DNA from: Oscillospiraceae bacterium
GTDB taxonomy: Bacteria; Bacillota; Clostridia; Saccharofermentanales; Saccharofermentanaceae
Assembly: GCA_902776845.1 (NCBI GenBank)
Contig: CACYRM010000034.1
Location: 1 to 36,436, forward strand
Direction: 5' to 3'
Length of the DNA: 36,436 nt
Below are positions 1 through 6,741 of this stretch, one piece after another. The translations under genes were made by a program, and so were the position numbers. The stretch's first letter is position 1; each line of letters opens with the position of its first letter. A model generated the notes under the pieces. The model was not told the origin of the DNA. It worked only from the letters and a program-made list of their open reading frames with translations, and ran no database searches.

Positions 1-98
1 TGCGCTGGCTTTTGCGCCTTTAGGTGTATCTGCGAACAGCCAGTTCTTGCGGCCGACCGTAAAAGGTCTGATCGCATTCTCGGCAATATTGTTGGACA
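1..98 (-). pseudogene. IS66-family transposase (TnpC) C-terminal fragment
   Basis: Read on the minus strand, this stretch encodes the strongly conserved motif near the C-terminus of IS66 DDE transposases: LSNNIAENAIRPF followed by TVGRKNWLF and ADTPKGAKAS. No start is present. On its N-terminal side the frame is cut at about position 98, where an IS66-type terminal sequence (GTAAGCG) begins, and an in-frame stop follows at 124-126. The gene runs off the left edge of the window. I read this as an older IS66 copy interrupted by a second IS66 element; it is not a functional gene. The family call is secure from the motif, while the exact break point is inferred. Confidence 0.85.
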
Positions 99-161
99 GT
101 AAGCGCTTAATAACACGGTGTCTTTAACCGCCCCGACGTTCATGGGATACTTTTTGGAAAG

Positions 162-205
162 TGTCCAATCAGGTCTAATTAGACCATTTTAGACTTCGTT
201 GGACA
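162..205 (+). promoter_or_regulatory. Palindromic leader of the IS66 tnpA gene
   Basis: A perfect 14-bp palindrome, GGTCTAATTAGACC, lies at 172-185. It is enclosed by a 7-bp inverted repeat, TGTCCAA (162-168) and TTGGACA (199-205). The structure sits just before the tnpA Shine-Dalgarno (AAGGAGG, about 211-217). It could be a transposase or regulator binding site, or an RNA hairpin limiting transposase expression. The repeats are seen directly; the role is inferred. Confidence 0.4.
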
Positions 206-223
206 GTGTCTAAGGAGGTCTAA

Positions 224-568
224 ATGGACAAGATAGCCACTTTGAAAAATAAAGTTAAGTACGCTGAATGGATTACCATGGTGGAGGATTGTCGGAACAG
301 CGGCCTCCCGGTCAGAGTTTGGTGCAAAGAAAACTTTGTTGGTTATAAGACCTACTACTATCGTCTTCGTAAACTACGCTCGATGTTTATCGAAGAACAC
401 AAGGAAGATCTTATCCCAGAGATTGCACCGCTGCCTGTAGTACCTCAGCAAGCAATTACATCTTCGAACATAACGATACACATCGACGGCCTGTCGATAG
501 ACATACCAGATGGCGCATCTGAAAATACGATAATATCTCTTCTCCGTGCGGTAAAGACAGCATGGTAG
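224..568 (+). CDS. tnpA: IS66 family accessory protein TnpA
   Basis: A 114-residue protein whose first half matches the IS66 TnpA/OrfA pattern: a tryptophan, then a C-R-N-S-G-L-P-V segment, WC, and a YYYRLRKLR stretch, which together form a small helix-turn-helix-like domain. TnpA is required with TnpB and TnpC for transposition of IS66 elements. A clear ribosome binding site (AAGGAGG) stands 7 bases before the ATG. The stop overlaps the start of tnpB (ATGGTAG), suggesting translational coupling. The gene is intact, but the element around it is broken, so it is probably a passenger relic unless another copy in the genome supplies TnpC. Confidence 0.85.
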   Translation: MDKIATLKNKVKYAEWITMVEDCRNSGLPVRVWCKENFVGYKTYYYRLRKLRSMFIEEHKEDLIPEIAPLPVVPQQAITSSNITIHIDGLSIDIPDGASENTIISLLRAVKTAW

Positions 569-900
569 GAGACATCAGCATTGCTGAGAACATCTATATA
601 ACCTGCGGTAAGACAGATATGAGGAAATCCATAGACGGGTTAGCCGCTATGGTACAAAGCCAGTATCACCTGGATCCGTTCAGCAAGAGCATTTTTCTGT
701 TCTGCGGCGGTAAGTCAGACAGGATCAAGATACTCTTGTGGGAAGGCGACGGTTTCGTACTTCTTTATAAGAGATTGGAGTCAGGCAGATTCCGCTGGCC
801 GCGCAAAGCATCTGAGGTGAAACCTCTCACATGGACGCAATTTAACTGGCTTATGCAGGGTGATTATTTCGCGCGCGGAGCACCAGTAATACGCGGTTGA
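562..900 (+). pseudogene. tnpB: IS66 family TnpB, 3' end replaced by IS21-type end
   Basis: The first about 100 residues match the IS66 Orf2/TnpB family (PF05717 type): ITCGKTDMRKSIDGLA near residue 12, FLFCGGKSDRIKILLWEGDG in the middle, and LESGRFRWPR near residue 73. After WLMQG (about residue 99) the normal ending is lost and the frame runs for some 13 residues into a foreign sequence (DYFARGAPVIRG), then stops at 900. The break at about 861 coincides with the start of an IS21-like terminal region. The start overlaps tnpA by 7 bases. Usual length is about 115-120 residues, so only the tail is altered. I treat it as disrupted. Confidence 0.8.
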
Positions 901-1540
901 GCACCACCGTTTCACGCTTTAGCACCGTTTATCAATTCTCGCATTAGCACCGGGGATTCGCAGTTCGGCACCACCTTGTAAAATATTTCTACAGGGGAAA
1001 TCCCCTGAATTTTTACAAGGAGGCCACTACATATGGCAAGAAAGATTTGTGTGAAGCTCATTCTTGAGCTTCGAGAATCTGGGTTATATGTCAACCAGAT
1101 AGCCAGTTCCCAGCATATCTCGAAACATTCAGTGAGCGATGTTTTCAGGATAGCCAAAGAGAAAGACATCAGATTTAAGGATATCCAGTTCTTAGACCCT
1201 GATGAGGTTTATCGTCTTGTATACCCCGATAAGCACGTTAACGAGACGATGTATGCTCTTCCTGACTACGAGTCAATACACAAAGCTCTTGGCGGAACAG
1301 GCGTAACATTAAAGCTCCTGTGGGAAGAGTATCAGGATAAGTGCCGTGAGGATGAAACACTTCCTGTAGGTTATACGAAGTTTTGCGAGGGGTATCGGGA
1401 ATATACGATAACCAGCAAGCTGACGAATCACCTGGAACACAAACCCGGCGATAATGTTGAGGTGGATTGGTCCGGTCCTACAATGCGTTATTCTGATCTG
1501 TATACACTTGAGGAAGTGAAGGTATATTTGTTTGTAGCAA
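861..1540 (+). mobile_element. IS21-family element, left end with partial istA
   Basis: The segment begins around TGATTATTTC (861) and carries several spaced copies of GCACC (880, 901, 922, 947, 968), like the multiple terminal repeats at IS21-family ends. A hairpin-like sequence follows (GGGGAAATCCCC near 994-1005), then a Shine-Dalgarno and istA. Homology to IstA stops at about 1540, where flippase-related sequence of the opposite strand takes over. Neither the rest of istA nor istB is present. The fragment probably arose by insertion into tnpB followed by a deletion that joined it to the polysaccharide locus. Confidence 0.7.
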
Positions 1541-1713
1541 ACTCTTTATCAATTACTGCAACTAACCCAAGTGCTATTATCGATATACCTACAGAAATAA
1601 ACCCATATACCAGGATTCCTGTGAATCCCATATATTCTGCTCCAATACTGGTATTCTCTTTGATGAATGTCATTAAGCAAAGACAAGCCGTAAAAAGTGC
1701 AATATACAGATAG
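1033..1713 (+). pseudogene. istA: IS21 family transposase IstA, 3'-truncated
   Basis: The N-terminal part matches IS21 IstA: an opening helix-turn-helix region (residues about 5-40, LRESGLYVNQIASS...), a segment on LWEEYQ and YTKFCEGYREY near residue 115, and the start of the DDE catalytic domain, VEVDWSGPTM, near residue 143. The expected continuation KVYLFVA is still present (about residue 168). Beyond roughly position 1540 the residues (SLSITATNPSAIID...) no longer resemble IstA and are the antisense of the neighbouring flippase gene. Intact IstA is about 400-500 residues, so well over half is missing. The AGGAGG before the ATG is intact. Confidence 0.85.
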
Positions 1714-3053
1714 TTCCTTATATAAAAAGACTTCGGTGAACAGTTGAACACATGCCGGAAAATAATGTGCGGTTCAACGGTATGACAGATAAAAAGCGTT
1801 GTTATGACAGTTGCAAGGATAACGCCGACTATGCGGATATCATCGGATAAAACATTCACAAGTATAAGTGAAAGGACCAGATTAACAACACCTTCAGTCA
1901 GCGGCTTCCATCTGTCGTTATAGAACGTGCCGGAGGCATTTCTGAACAGGAGCTGTGCGTTTCGCATATACATTGTAAATTGATTGAGTGTAATTATATA
2001 AACTATCGGTCTTATTATCTCAAGCCCTTCGCCGAAGCAAAGAGATACAAGTCCATCGATAATGGCATAATAACCAAGGAAGAATACCAGTCCCAGCGCA
2101 AAGTTCAACGAATAGAAAAAACTGAAGTACCGCTTTATGTTTTCGGCGTTTTTCGATGCGCACAAATGACCGATAACGGATGTAAGAGGGGAGAAGAACA
2201 AGGCGATCGTTCCGGCAAGAATACCTGCAATGTAAGTGTAGTTATTATATTTCCCAAGGCTCACTACTCCGATAAATACGGAAATGATAATGCTGTCCAC
2301 TCCATTAACCATTATGGTTCCGATTTTATGCATGAACATGGCTTTGATATTGCGTATGATCTCTTTTTCTGTGTCTTTGTCCAATAACTCCCATGTGCTT
2401 AGGATATCGCTGTATTTCCGGCGGGATGCGATATTGGATAAAACCCATATCAACAAGGTTCCGATGATCTTGCAAATGATGAATGCGGTAAATGAATGCC
2501 ACAGCAGGATGGAAGCGATCTGAAGAATATATATGACTATACTGGATACAGTATTTATCCCTGTAGTAATGTAGTTATCTTTATGGGCTTCGATAAGAGC
2601 TGTTTTCGCACTGTAGAAATAACTGATAACAACGGATATGAGCATAAGTACAAATGTTAGATACACATTGATGCCGGGATTCAGATCCTTGTAATCACTT
2701 ATCAGCAAAGGAAGAAAAGGCGTTACCAGTAGTCCGGCACAAAGGATTATCAGACCGATGATCCTGTATATGCGTTTGTACAAACAATACAAAGCAGTAA
2801 CTTTGACTCTGTCGCCGCTGACGATAGGGCCGTACATTGAATAGATGATAACTCTGCCGACGCCCAGATCTGCAACAGCCAGAACGCCTAAGATATCAGT
2901 ATAAAGGGAGTTTAAGCCGTTAACGTCATTTCCTATGCATTGGATAAGAAGATGCCTTACGAATAAAGCGGCAAAGAGCAAAATGACTTTTGAAGTGATA
3001 GAAACACTTACATTCAGAACGCTTCTCTTTTTATCCAAACCGTTGATCCCCAA
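1488..3053 (-). CDS. Polysaccharide flippase (Wzx/PST family) with IS-derived C-terminus
   Basis: A 521-residue, highly hydrophobic protein with about 12-14 membrane segments. Its N-terminus (LFVRHLLIQCIGNDVNGLNS, then LAVADLGVGRVIIYSMY) is typical of oligosaccharide flippases of the polysaccharide transport (MATE/MOP) superfamily. Such proteins move undecaprenyl-linked repeat units across the membrane for capsule or surface-polysaccharide assembly. The start is TTG, with TAGGA 5 bases upstream; it lies directly after the truncated glycosyltransferase. The last about 17 codons (from ATNKYT on) are the antisense of istA, so the native end has been replaced. The core is complete and could still function, but no other complete locus gene is visible. 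Confidence 0.8.
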   Translation of the reverse strand: MGINGLDKKRSVLNVSVSITSKVILLFAALFVRHLLIQCIGNDVNGLNSLYTDILGVLAVADLGVGRVIIYSMYGPIVSGDRVKVTALYCLYKRIYRIIGLIILCAGLLVTPFLPLLISDYKDLNPGINVYLTFVLMLISVVISYFYSAKTALIEAHKDNYITTGINTVSSIVIYILQIASILLWHSFTAFIICKIIGTLLIWVLSNIASRRKYSDILSTWELLDKDTEKEIIRNIKAMFMHKIGTIMVNGVDSIIISVFIGVVSLGKYNNYTYIAGILAGTIALFFSPLTSVIGHLCASKNAENIKRYFSFFYSLNFALGLVFFLGYYAIIDGLVSLCFGEGLEIIRPIVYIITLNQFTMYMRNAQLLFRNASGTFYNDRWKPLTEGVVNLVLSLILVNVLSDDIRIVGVILATVITTLFICHTVEPHIIFRHVFNCSPKSFYIRNYLYIALFTACLCLMTFIKENTSIGAEYMGFTGILVYGFISVGISIIALGLVAVIDKEFATNKYTFTSSSVYRSE

Positions 3054-3063
3054 ATTGTTCCTA

Positions 3064-3537
3064 TTATGCTTTTCTTTTCCTAAAAACTCTGCTCAAAAAG
3101 GTATATCCCGGATAGAACAGATCCAGAAGAAACGGGCATTTGCATACCATACTATATGCCAGCTTAATCCGAGAACCAAATTCATTAACGTTGAACTTTT
3201 TTCCTGTCTCAATAATATTTTGCCTAAGCCCGGCTCTGTATTCGCGTTTGGGTGTTCCGGTAACCGTCTTGGACTGGTTGTAATAACCAAGGCTATACTT
3301 AATAAGTTTTTTCCGGAAACTTAACTGATAATCTTTTGAAAACAATGCCGGTACATTTGAACTGATAAATGATTCTGTTCTTACAAACGATTGAAAAGCG
3401 TCATCGATGTTTTTATAGGAATTATCCAACGTTATGCTTTCCGTTCTTTTCCTGTGATTGCAAAGCGATTCATCAATTACGCAGATTTTATTTATGTGGC
3501 TGCATATCTGATATGCTGTCTCAACATCACACAGTTC
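3064..3537 (-). pseudogene. Family 2 glycosyltransferase, C-terminal remnant
   Basis: The open frame on the minus strand begins after a stop at 3538-3540 and gives about 157 residues. The first part (CDVETAYQIC, then ICVIDESLCNHRKR, TESIT) is the hallmark end of a GT2 (GT-A fold) catalytic domain, where (E)D-x-x-x-x-Y-R is followed by a pattern like YxYR-xR-x-x-SIT. The N-terminal nucleotide-binding half with its DxD motif is absent and no start codon with a ribosome site is seen. A normal member is about 300-350 residues. It lies 10 bases upstream of the flippase gene, so both come from the same surface-polysaccharide operon. Gene-finders may report only the 3064-3429 part from a TTG. Confidence 0.75.
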
Positions 3538-3898
3538 TTAATTGCCTTATCTGACAGGCAAAAGTATTTTATTATCATAAGGCTGATTTAATGTAATGTA
3601 TTTATATGCTATCTCTGAAAATGAGGTAGCATTATAAATTTATATGCAATTATCTTTGTGCATATTTCTATTTGGTGATGGTTTAGGACAGCAATAAATA
3701 AAAAGGAACGATTATTATCCTAATCTTTCACAGGCGTTTTCCTGTCAACTCGGACTTAGGATGCCTTGCCTAAAAATTAGTTGAAGGGTATGTTGAAGGG
3801 TATACCAAAACAATTTTCTTAATATAAATTTATATAGTGCATATGAATAATTAATGGTTGGTGTATTATTTATGTGTAATTAGCAGGTGGTTAAGATA
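3538..3898. other. AT-rich intergenic stretch with small repeats
   Basis: No gene is supported here. It separates the minus-strand polysaccharide remnant from the plus-strand lipoprotein gene. Visible items are a 10-bp stem hairpin with one G-U pair (3606-3632, no T-run on either strand), a perfect tandem duplication of a 12-mer, GTTGAAGGGTAT (3780-3791 and 3792-3803), and ATAAATTTATAT occurring twice (3634-3645 and 3824-3835). No convincing spaced -35/-10 pair was found for the lipoprotein, although AT-rich -10-like sequences are abundant. Confidence 0.5.
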
Positions 3899-4744
3899 AT
3901 GATTAAGCGTCTTCTGTATATATTTATTTGTCTCTGTTTTGCGTTTAATTTCACAGCGTGTTCTTATGGTGATTCTGATAATTTCAGAACCAGGGAAACA
4001 GGAGAGACTTCTGTATCCGGTACTGCGACCGTGAAATCAGCCGTAACACTTGTCGGTTCATGGTCACCGAATATTGATGCAGCCGAACCGGAGATTGTTG
4101 AGTTTCAGTATTCCGAGGATAAAAATGCTGTTGAACGTCTGTTTTATACTCATATACATACAATTGGCGGAATCAATTATCATTATTCCACAGGAACGGT
4201 TGACGAATATTCTGGTCTGGCGATCTGTATGCCTGTCCGTAAGCCGAACTACACATATTTTTCTTTCGATCTGAGCGAGCTTCAGAAAGGAATAATATAC
4301 GATGAGATAACAGATGTTGCCTTCCATAAGATTTCTGATGATCTTTATCTCGATCCGAACTCTTTGAATAATGATTGTCCGGTCGATTTCAGTGCCGGCT
4401 GGCCCGAACTTGAAGAAAGCATGAATGAGTGGTTCGGCTATGATTATATAATCATGACAGAAGGTGACAGGATCTGGGCTCATGGTTGTGATAAAGACTA
4501 TTATAATTACGTAAAAGGCGATAATGACGCGAATTACGAGCCTGATACATACAGATCTGTAGCTCAGGACAGTGCCCAATTCTTATACAGCTATGCACAG
4601 AATGGTAATGTAAAGAATCCCAGAGTGATATTTATTGTTTCGGGGGAGACATATAATATGGACTCCACTTTGTTTGTATTTGTAAACGGATACCCTGTTT
4701 ATGATTATGAGAATGAAACACCCGGGCCGATAAGCTGGGGGTAG
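3899..4744 (+). CDS. Lipoprotein of unknown function
   Basis: A 281-residue protein with a lipoprotein signal peptide: a KR-rich start, a hydrophobic stretch (LLYIFICLCFAFNF) and the lipobox FTAC, giving a lipid-modified cysteine near residue 23 and anchoring on the outer face of the membrane. The mature part is rich in acidic and aromatic residues and ends in a predicted beta-rich segment (VIFIVSGETYN, LFVFVNGYPVYDY). I do not recognise the domain. I chose the ATG at 3899 because AGGTGG stands 8 bases upstream; a GTG at 3887 in the same frame would overlap that site. The next gene starts 39 bases downstream, so the two are probably co-transcribed. Confidence 0.75.
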   Translation: MIKRLLYIFICLCFAFNFTACSYGDSDNFRTRETGETSVSGTATVKSAVTLVGSWSPNIDAAEPEIVEFQYSEDKNAVERLFYTHIHTIGGINYHYSTGTVDEYSGLAICMPVRKPNYTYFSFDLSELQKGIIYDEITDVAFHKISDDLYLDPNSLNNDCPVDFSAGWPELEESMNEWFGYDYIIMTEGDRIWAHGCDKDYYNYVKGDNDANYEPDTYRSVAQDSAQFLYSYAQNGNVKNPRVIFIVSGETYNMDSTLFVFVNGYPVYDYENETPGPISWG

Positions 4745-4783
4745 ATATATCATAATCATGTTTAGTTTTGCCGGGAGAGAGTA

Positions 4784-6124
4784 ATGAAAGTCTATTTGTG
4801 GTCAAGAAAGCACAGAGCAACTGTTAACGGTGTGCTTATCACTGTCTTTACATCTTTGATCTTCAATACGATCTCGGATACTGAAGGCAGCCTCCTTTCT
4901 GACTTCGACTCGATCCTCAGGCATGTTTTTGCTATCGATACTTTAAGCGGCTTTCTTACGTTCCTGTCATTGATATTAATTCTTGTATTTAATGCTTTTA
5001 TCCATATTTCCACGTATATTGTCAAGAAAAGAGCACTATCTGATGAGTTTGCTGATTATATGAAGGCAAACACCAGCCCGCATCTGGTTAAATCGGTTGG
5101 CAATGGCTGCCTGAGCTGGGGAGAAGGTAAGACCGTTGAAGTCTGCGGTGACATTATCTTTGGATGGAATCCCGAAAATGTCATAGTTAACTCATACGAA
5201 GACAACATGTATATGTTTTTCCCGGAAGAAGAGATCAACAGCAGATTTGGTCTTAAGAGTTATTTCTTTAATGAAACGGATTATTCAGCCTTCAAAGGCA
5301 CCAAAGCATTTAAAGAGATTGACAGGAAAGGTAATAACCTGCCGAGGGTTATGCTCAAGTCCAAGACCATAAACTTTAATAAGAAGGAACGCAAACTGTT
5401 ATTGTCTTTCGGCCGTACCGAGTGGAGCCAGACCTGTTACATATGGGACAGATTCGGCAAGAATAATGGTAAAGAGGTTGATTCCAATGATCTAATGACT
5501 GAGTACTCAACAGGCATTTCGGGAGGAGATGAATCGGAGCCTTATCTGCCGAACAGCTTCTGCATGCATCTGTTAATAGAAACACTTGATAACAAGATCA
5601 TACTGTCACATATCAGCCAAACAAAACTCAATGACAATCCGGGCACTTTGGCAGCAACTCTTGGTGAGCAGCTTGATATTGAGGACATAACCGACGGCAA
5701 TGAGTTCAGACCAAACTTTGTAACCGGATGGATGAAAAGAGCTCTGCTTGAGGAATATAAGTTTAGTGAAGAAATGTATGCTGATATTGTAAACGAGGGA
5801 TCTCTTAAAGTTCTCAGTGTCGATTTTGAATCTGACAGATATAATTTCTCTTTGCTTTGTACTGTTCAATTGCGTTATTCATTTGATGCGTTTTATAAGA
5901 AGGTCGGACCAACACTTGCAACAGAAGAAGCGATAATGCTTGAACCGCTTGATATCAACAGGATACCGGATATCCTGATGACTTACAGAGATCCTGAAAA
6001 ACGTAAGAAATACCATCCGTCTACATATTTAAGACTGCTGGTATTCCTTGTTCACCGATACGGGTATTCCAAAGCAGAGCAGCTGATATTGGAAAAAGGA
6101 CGCGAGTGCCAGGCGTCTAAGTAA
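4784..6124 (+). CDS. Two-TM protein with degenerate NUDIX-like domain
   Basis: A 446-residue protein. Residues about 12-32 and 55-80 are two membrane helices, followed by a cytoplasmic region. The central part (about residues 260-385) follows the NUDIX order: LLIETLDNKIILSH, then GTLAATLGEQLD, then a helix KRALLEEY resembling the REUxEE half of the NUDIX box, then beta strands (LKVLSVDFE, FSLLCTVQL). The first catalytic glutamates of GX5EX7REUXEE are not conserved, so binding of a nucleotide-type ligand is more likely than hydrolysis. Proteins with 2TM plus a SMODS-associated NUDIX domain (Cap16) are CBASS defence effectors; no cyclase is visible here, so this stays tentative. GGGAGAGA precedes the ATG. 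Confidence 0.55.
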   Translation: MKVYLWSRKHRATVNGVLITVFTSLIFNTISDTEGSLLSDFDSILRHVFAIDTLSGFLTFLSLILILVFNAFIHISTYIVKKRALSDEFADYMKANTSPHLVKSVGNGCLSWGEGKTVEVCGDIIFGWNPENVIVNSYEDNMYMFFPEEEINSRFGLKSYFFNETDYSAFKGTKAFKEIDRKGNNLPRVMLKSKTINFNKKERKLLLSFGRTEWSQTCYIWDRFGKNNGKEVDSNDLMTEYSTGISGGDESEPYLPNSFCMHLLIETLDNKIILSHISQTKLNDNPGTLAATLGEQLDIEDITDGNEFRPNFVTGWMKRALLEEYKFSEEMYADIVNEGSLKVLSVDFESDRYNFSLLCTVQLRYSFDAFYKKVGPTLATEEAIMLEPLDINRIPDILMTYRDPEKRKKYHPSTYLRLLVFLVHRYGYSKAEQLILEKGRECQASK

Positions 6125-6145
6125 TTACCGTGACATTTGATTCTG

Positions 6146-6241
6146 TTTGATGTAATAAAATGACGTTTTTTCGGGTTTTAGGATAAAAAGAGGGGCTTTT
6201 CTGTCATATATGCTTACTTTTTGACGTTTTATTACATCAAG
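6146..6241. repeat. Palindromic intergenic repeat, copy A (~96 bp)
   Basis: The ends form a perfect 14-bp inverted repeat, TTGATGTAATAAAA (6147-6160) and TTTTATTACATCAA (6227-6240). A second copy of the element is at 35286-35382, with the same left arm and a shared interior 12-mer TTTTCTGTCATA (6197-6208 here). In this copy the inner arm pair is degraded. It lies between the two-TM protein gene and the promoter of higBA. Size, palindromy and duplication suggest a non-autonomous MITE- or REP-like element. Confidence 0.7.
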
Positions 6242-6317
6242 ATTCCGTGATGTGACATATATTATTATAAGTGATGTACGAACGGCATCTTATTGCTTAG
6301 TAGTTATCTGTATTTTA

Positions 6318-6345
6318 TTGACAATCATCTATAAGCGGTTATAAT
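6318..6345 (+). promoter_or_regulatory. Sigma-A type promoter of higBA copy 1
   Basis: TTGACA (6318-6323) and TATAAT (6340-6345) are both perfect consensus hexamers with a 16-bp spacer. Transcription should start near 6352, inside the palindrome at 6349-6365, and about 30 bases before the higB start. Confidence 0.75.
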
Positions 6346-6348
6346 CAA

Positions 6349-6365
6349 ATTACCTGACAGGTAAT
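6349..6365 (+). promoter_or_regulatory. Probable HigA operator
   Basis: A perfect 7-bp inverted repeat with a 3-base centre, ATTACCT-GAC-AGGTAAT, placed immediately after the -10 box and covering the predicted transcription start. XRE-type antitoxins such as HigA repress their own promoter by binding short palindromes in exactly this position. The palindrome is seen directly; binding is inferred. Confidence 0.6.
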
Positions 6366-6381
6366 CTGAGGCTTTTGCTTT

Positions 6382-6741
6382 GTGAAGATCCTTTATGCAA
6401 ATAAGAAAACTGAAAGACAGTGTACGAGTTTGAAAGAAGCAAATAAACTGTTTGGAGGAAACAGTTTGCTTGCGAATAGTTTATTGTCCAGAATAAATGC
6501 TATTGCCGGTGCAGAAGTTATCAATGATATTCGAGTAATTAAGCCATTCCGTTTTCATAATCTTAAAGGGAACAGGGAAGGATATTTTGCTATTGACGTT
6601 AAGTCTGTTAAGGAAAAATGGCGTATCATTCTTCAGCCGCTCGATGAGAATGAGAGACCTTTTGAACCTTGTCATATTGATGAGATAGCAAAGACCGTGA
6701 GAGTTGTTGAGATTAAAGAGGTGAGTGCACACTATGAGTAA
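6382..6741 (+). CDS. higB: HigB-like toxin (RelE/ParE fold)
   Basis: A 119-residue protein ending in the signature of HigB-like killer proteins: YFAIDVKSVKEKWRIILQP, a conserved D-E pair (HIDEIAKTV) and VVEIKEVSAHYE. Toxins of this family are ribosome-dependent mRNA endonucleases that are neutralised by the partner HigA. The start is GTG with TGAGG about 11 bases upstream, so translation may be modest. The stop lies 8 bases inside the antitoxin gene, and toxin-first order is usual for higBA. A strong promoter and a palindromic operator precede it. Family call is firm; the activity is from family knowledge. Confidence 0.85.
   Translation: MKILYANKKTERQCTSLKEANKLFGGNSLLANSLLSRINAIAGAEVINDIRVIKPFRFHNLKGNREGYFAIDVKSVKEKWRIILQPLDENERPFEPCHIDEIAKTVRVVEIKEVSAHYE

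Larger units (their letters stand above)
99..862 (+). mobile_element. IS66-family element, left end with tnpA and truncated tnpB
   Basis: The segment starts with GTAAGCG at 99, the usual tip of IS66-family elements, and continues with a short leader, tnpA and tnpB in the normal order. The expected tnpC does not follow. Instead tnpB loses homology after about position 860 and an IS21-type end begins. The element is therefore a left-end remnant, inactive without its main transposase. The 8 bases before the tip (91-98) could be one half of the 8-bp target duplication typical of this family, but the right end is not in the window, so this cannot be confirmed. Confidence 0.7.

Noticed and set aside
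1540..1713. 3' part of the istA ORF as genuine transposase sequence
   Set aside because: It loses IstA resemblance at about 1540 and is the antisense of a well-formed flippase gene.
3606..3632. Bidirectional terminator
   Set aside because: The stem is good, but no T-run follows on either strand and the flanking genes point away from it.
4064..4579. 171-residue minus-strand ORF opposite the lipoprotein gene
   Set aside because: The plus-strand frame has a signal peptide, lipobox and ribosome site; the antisense frame has none of these.
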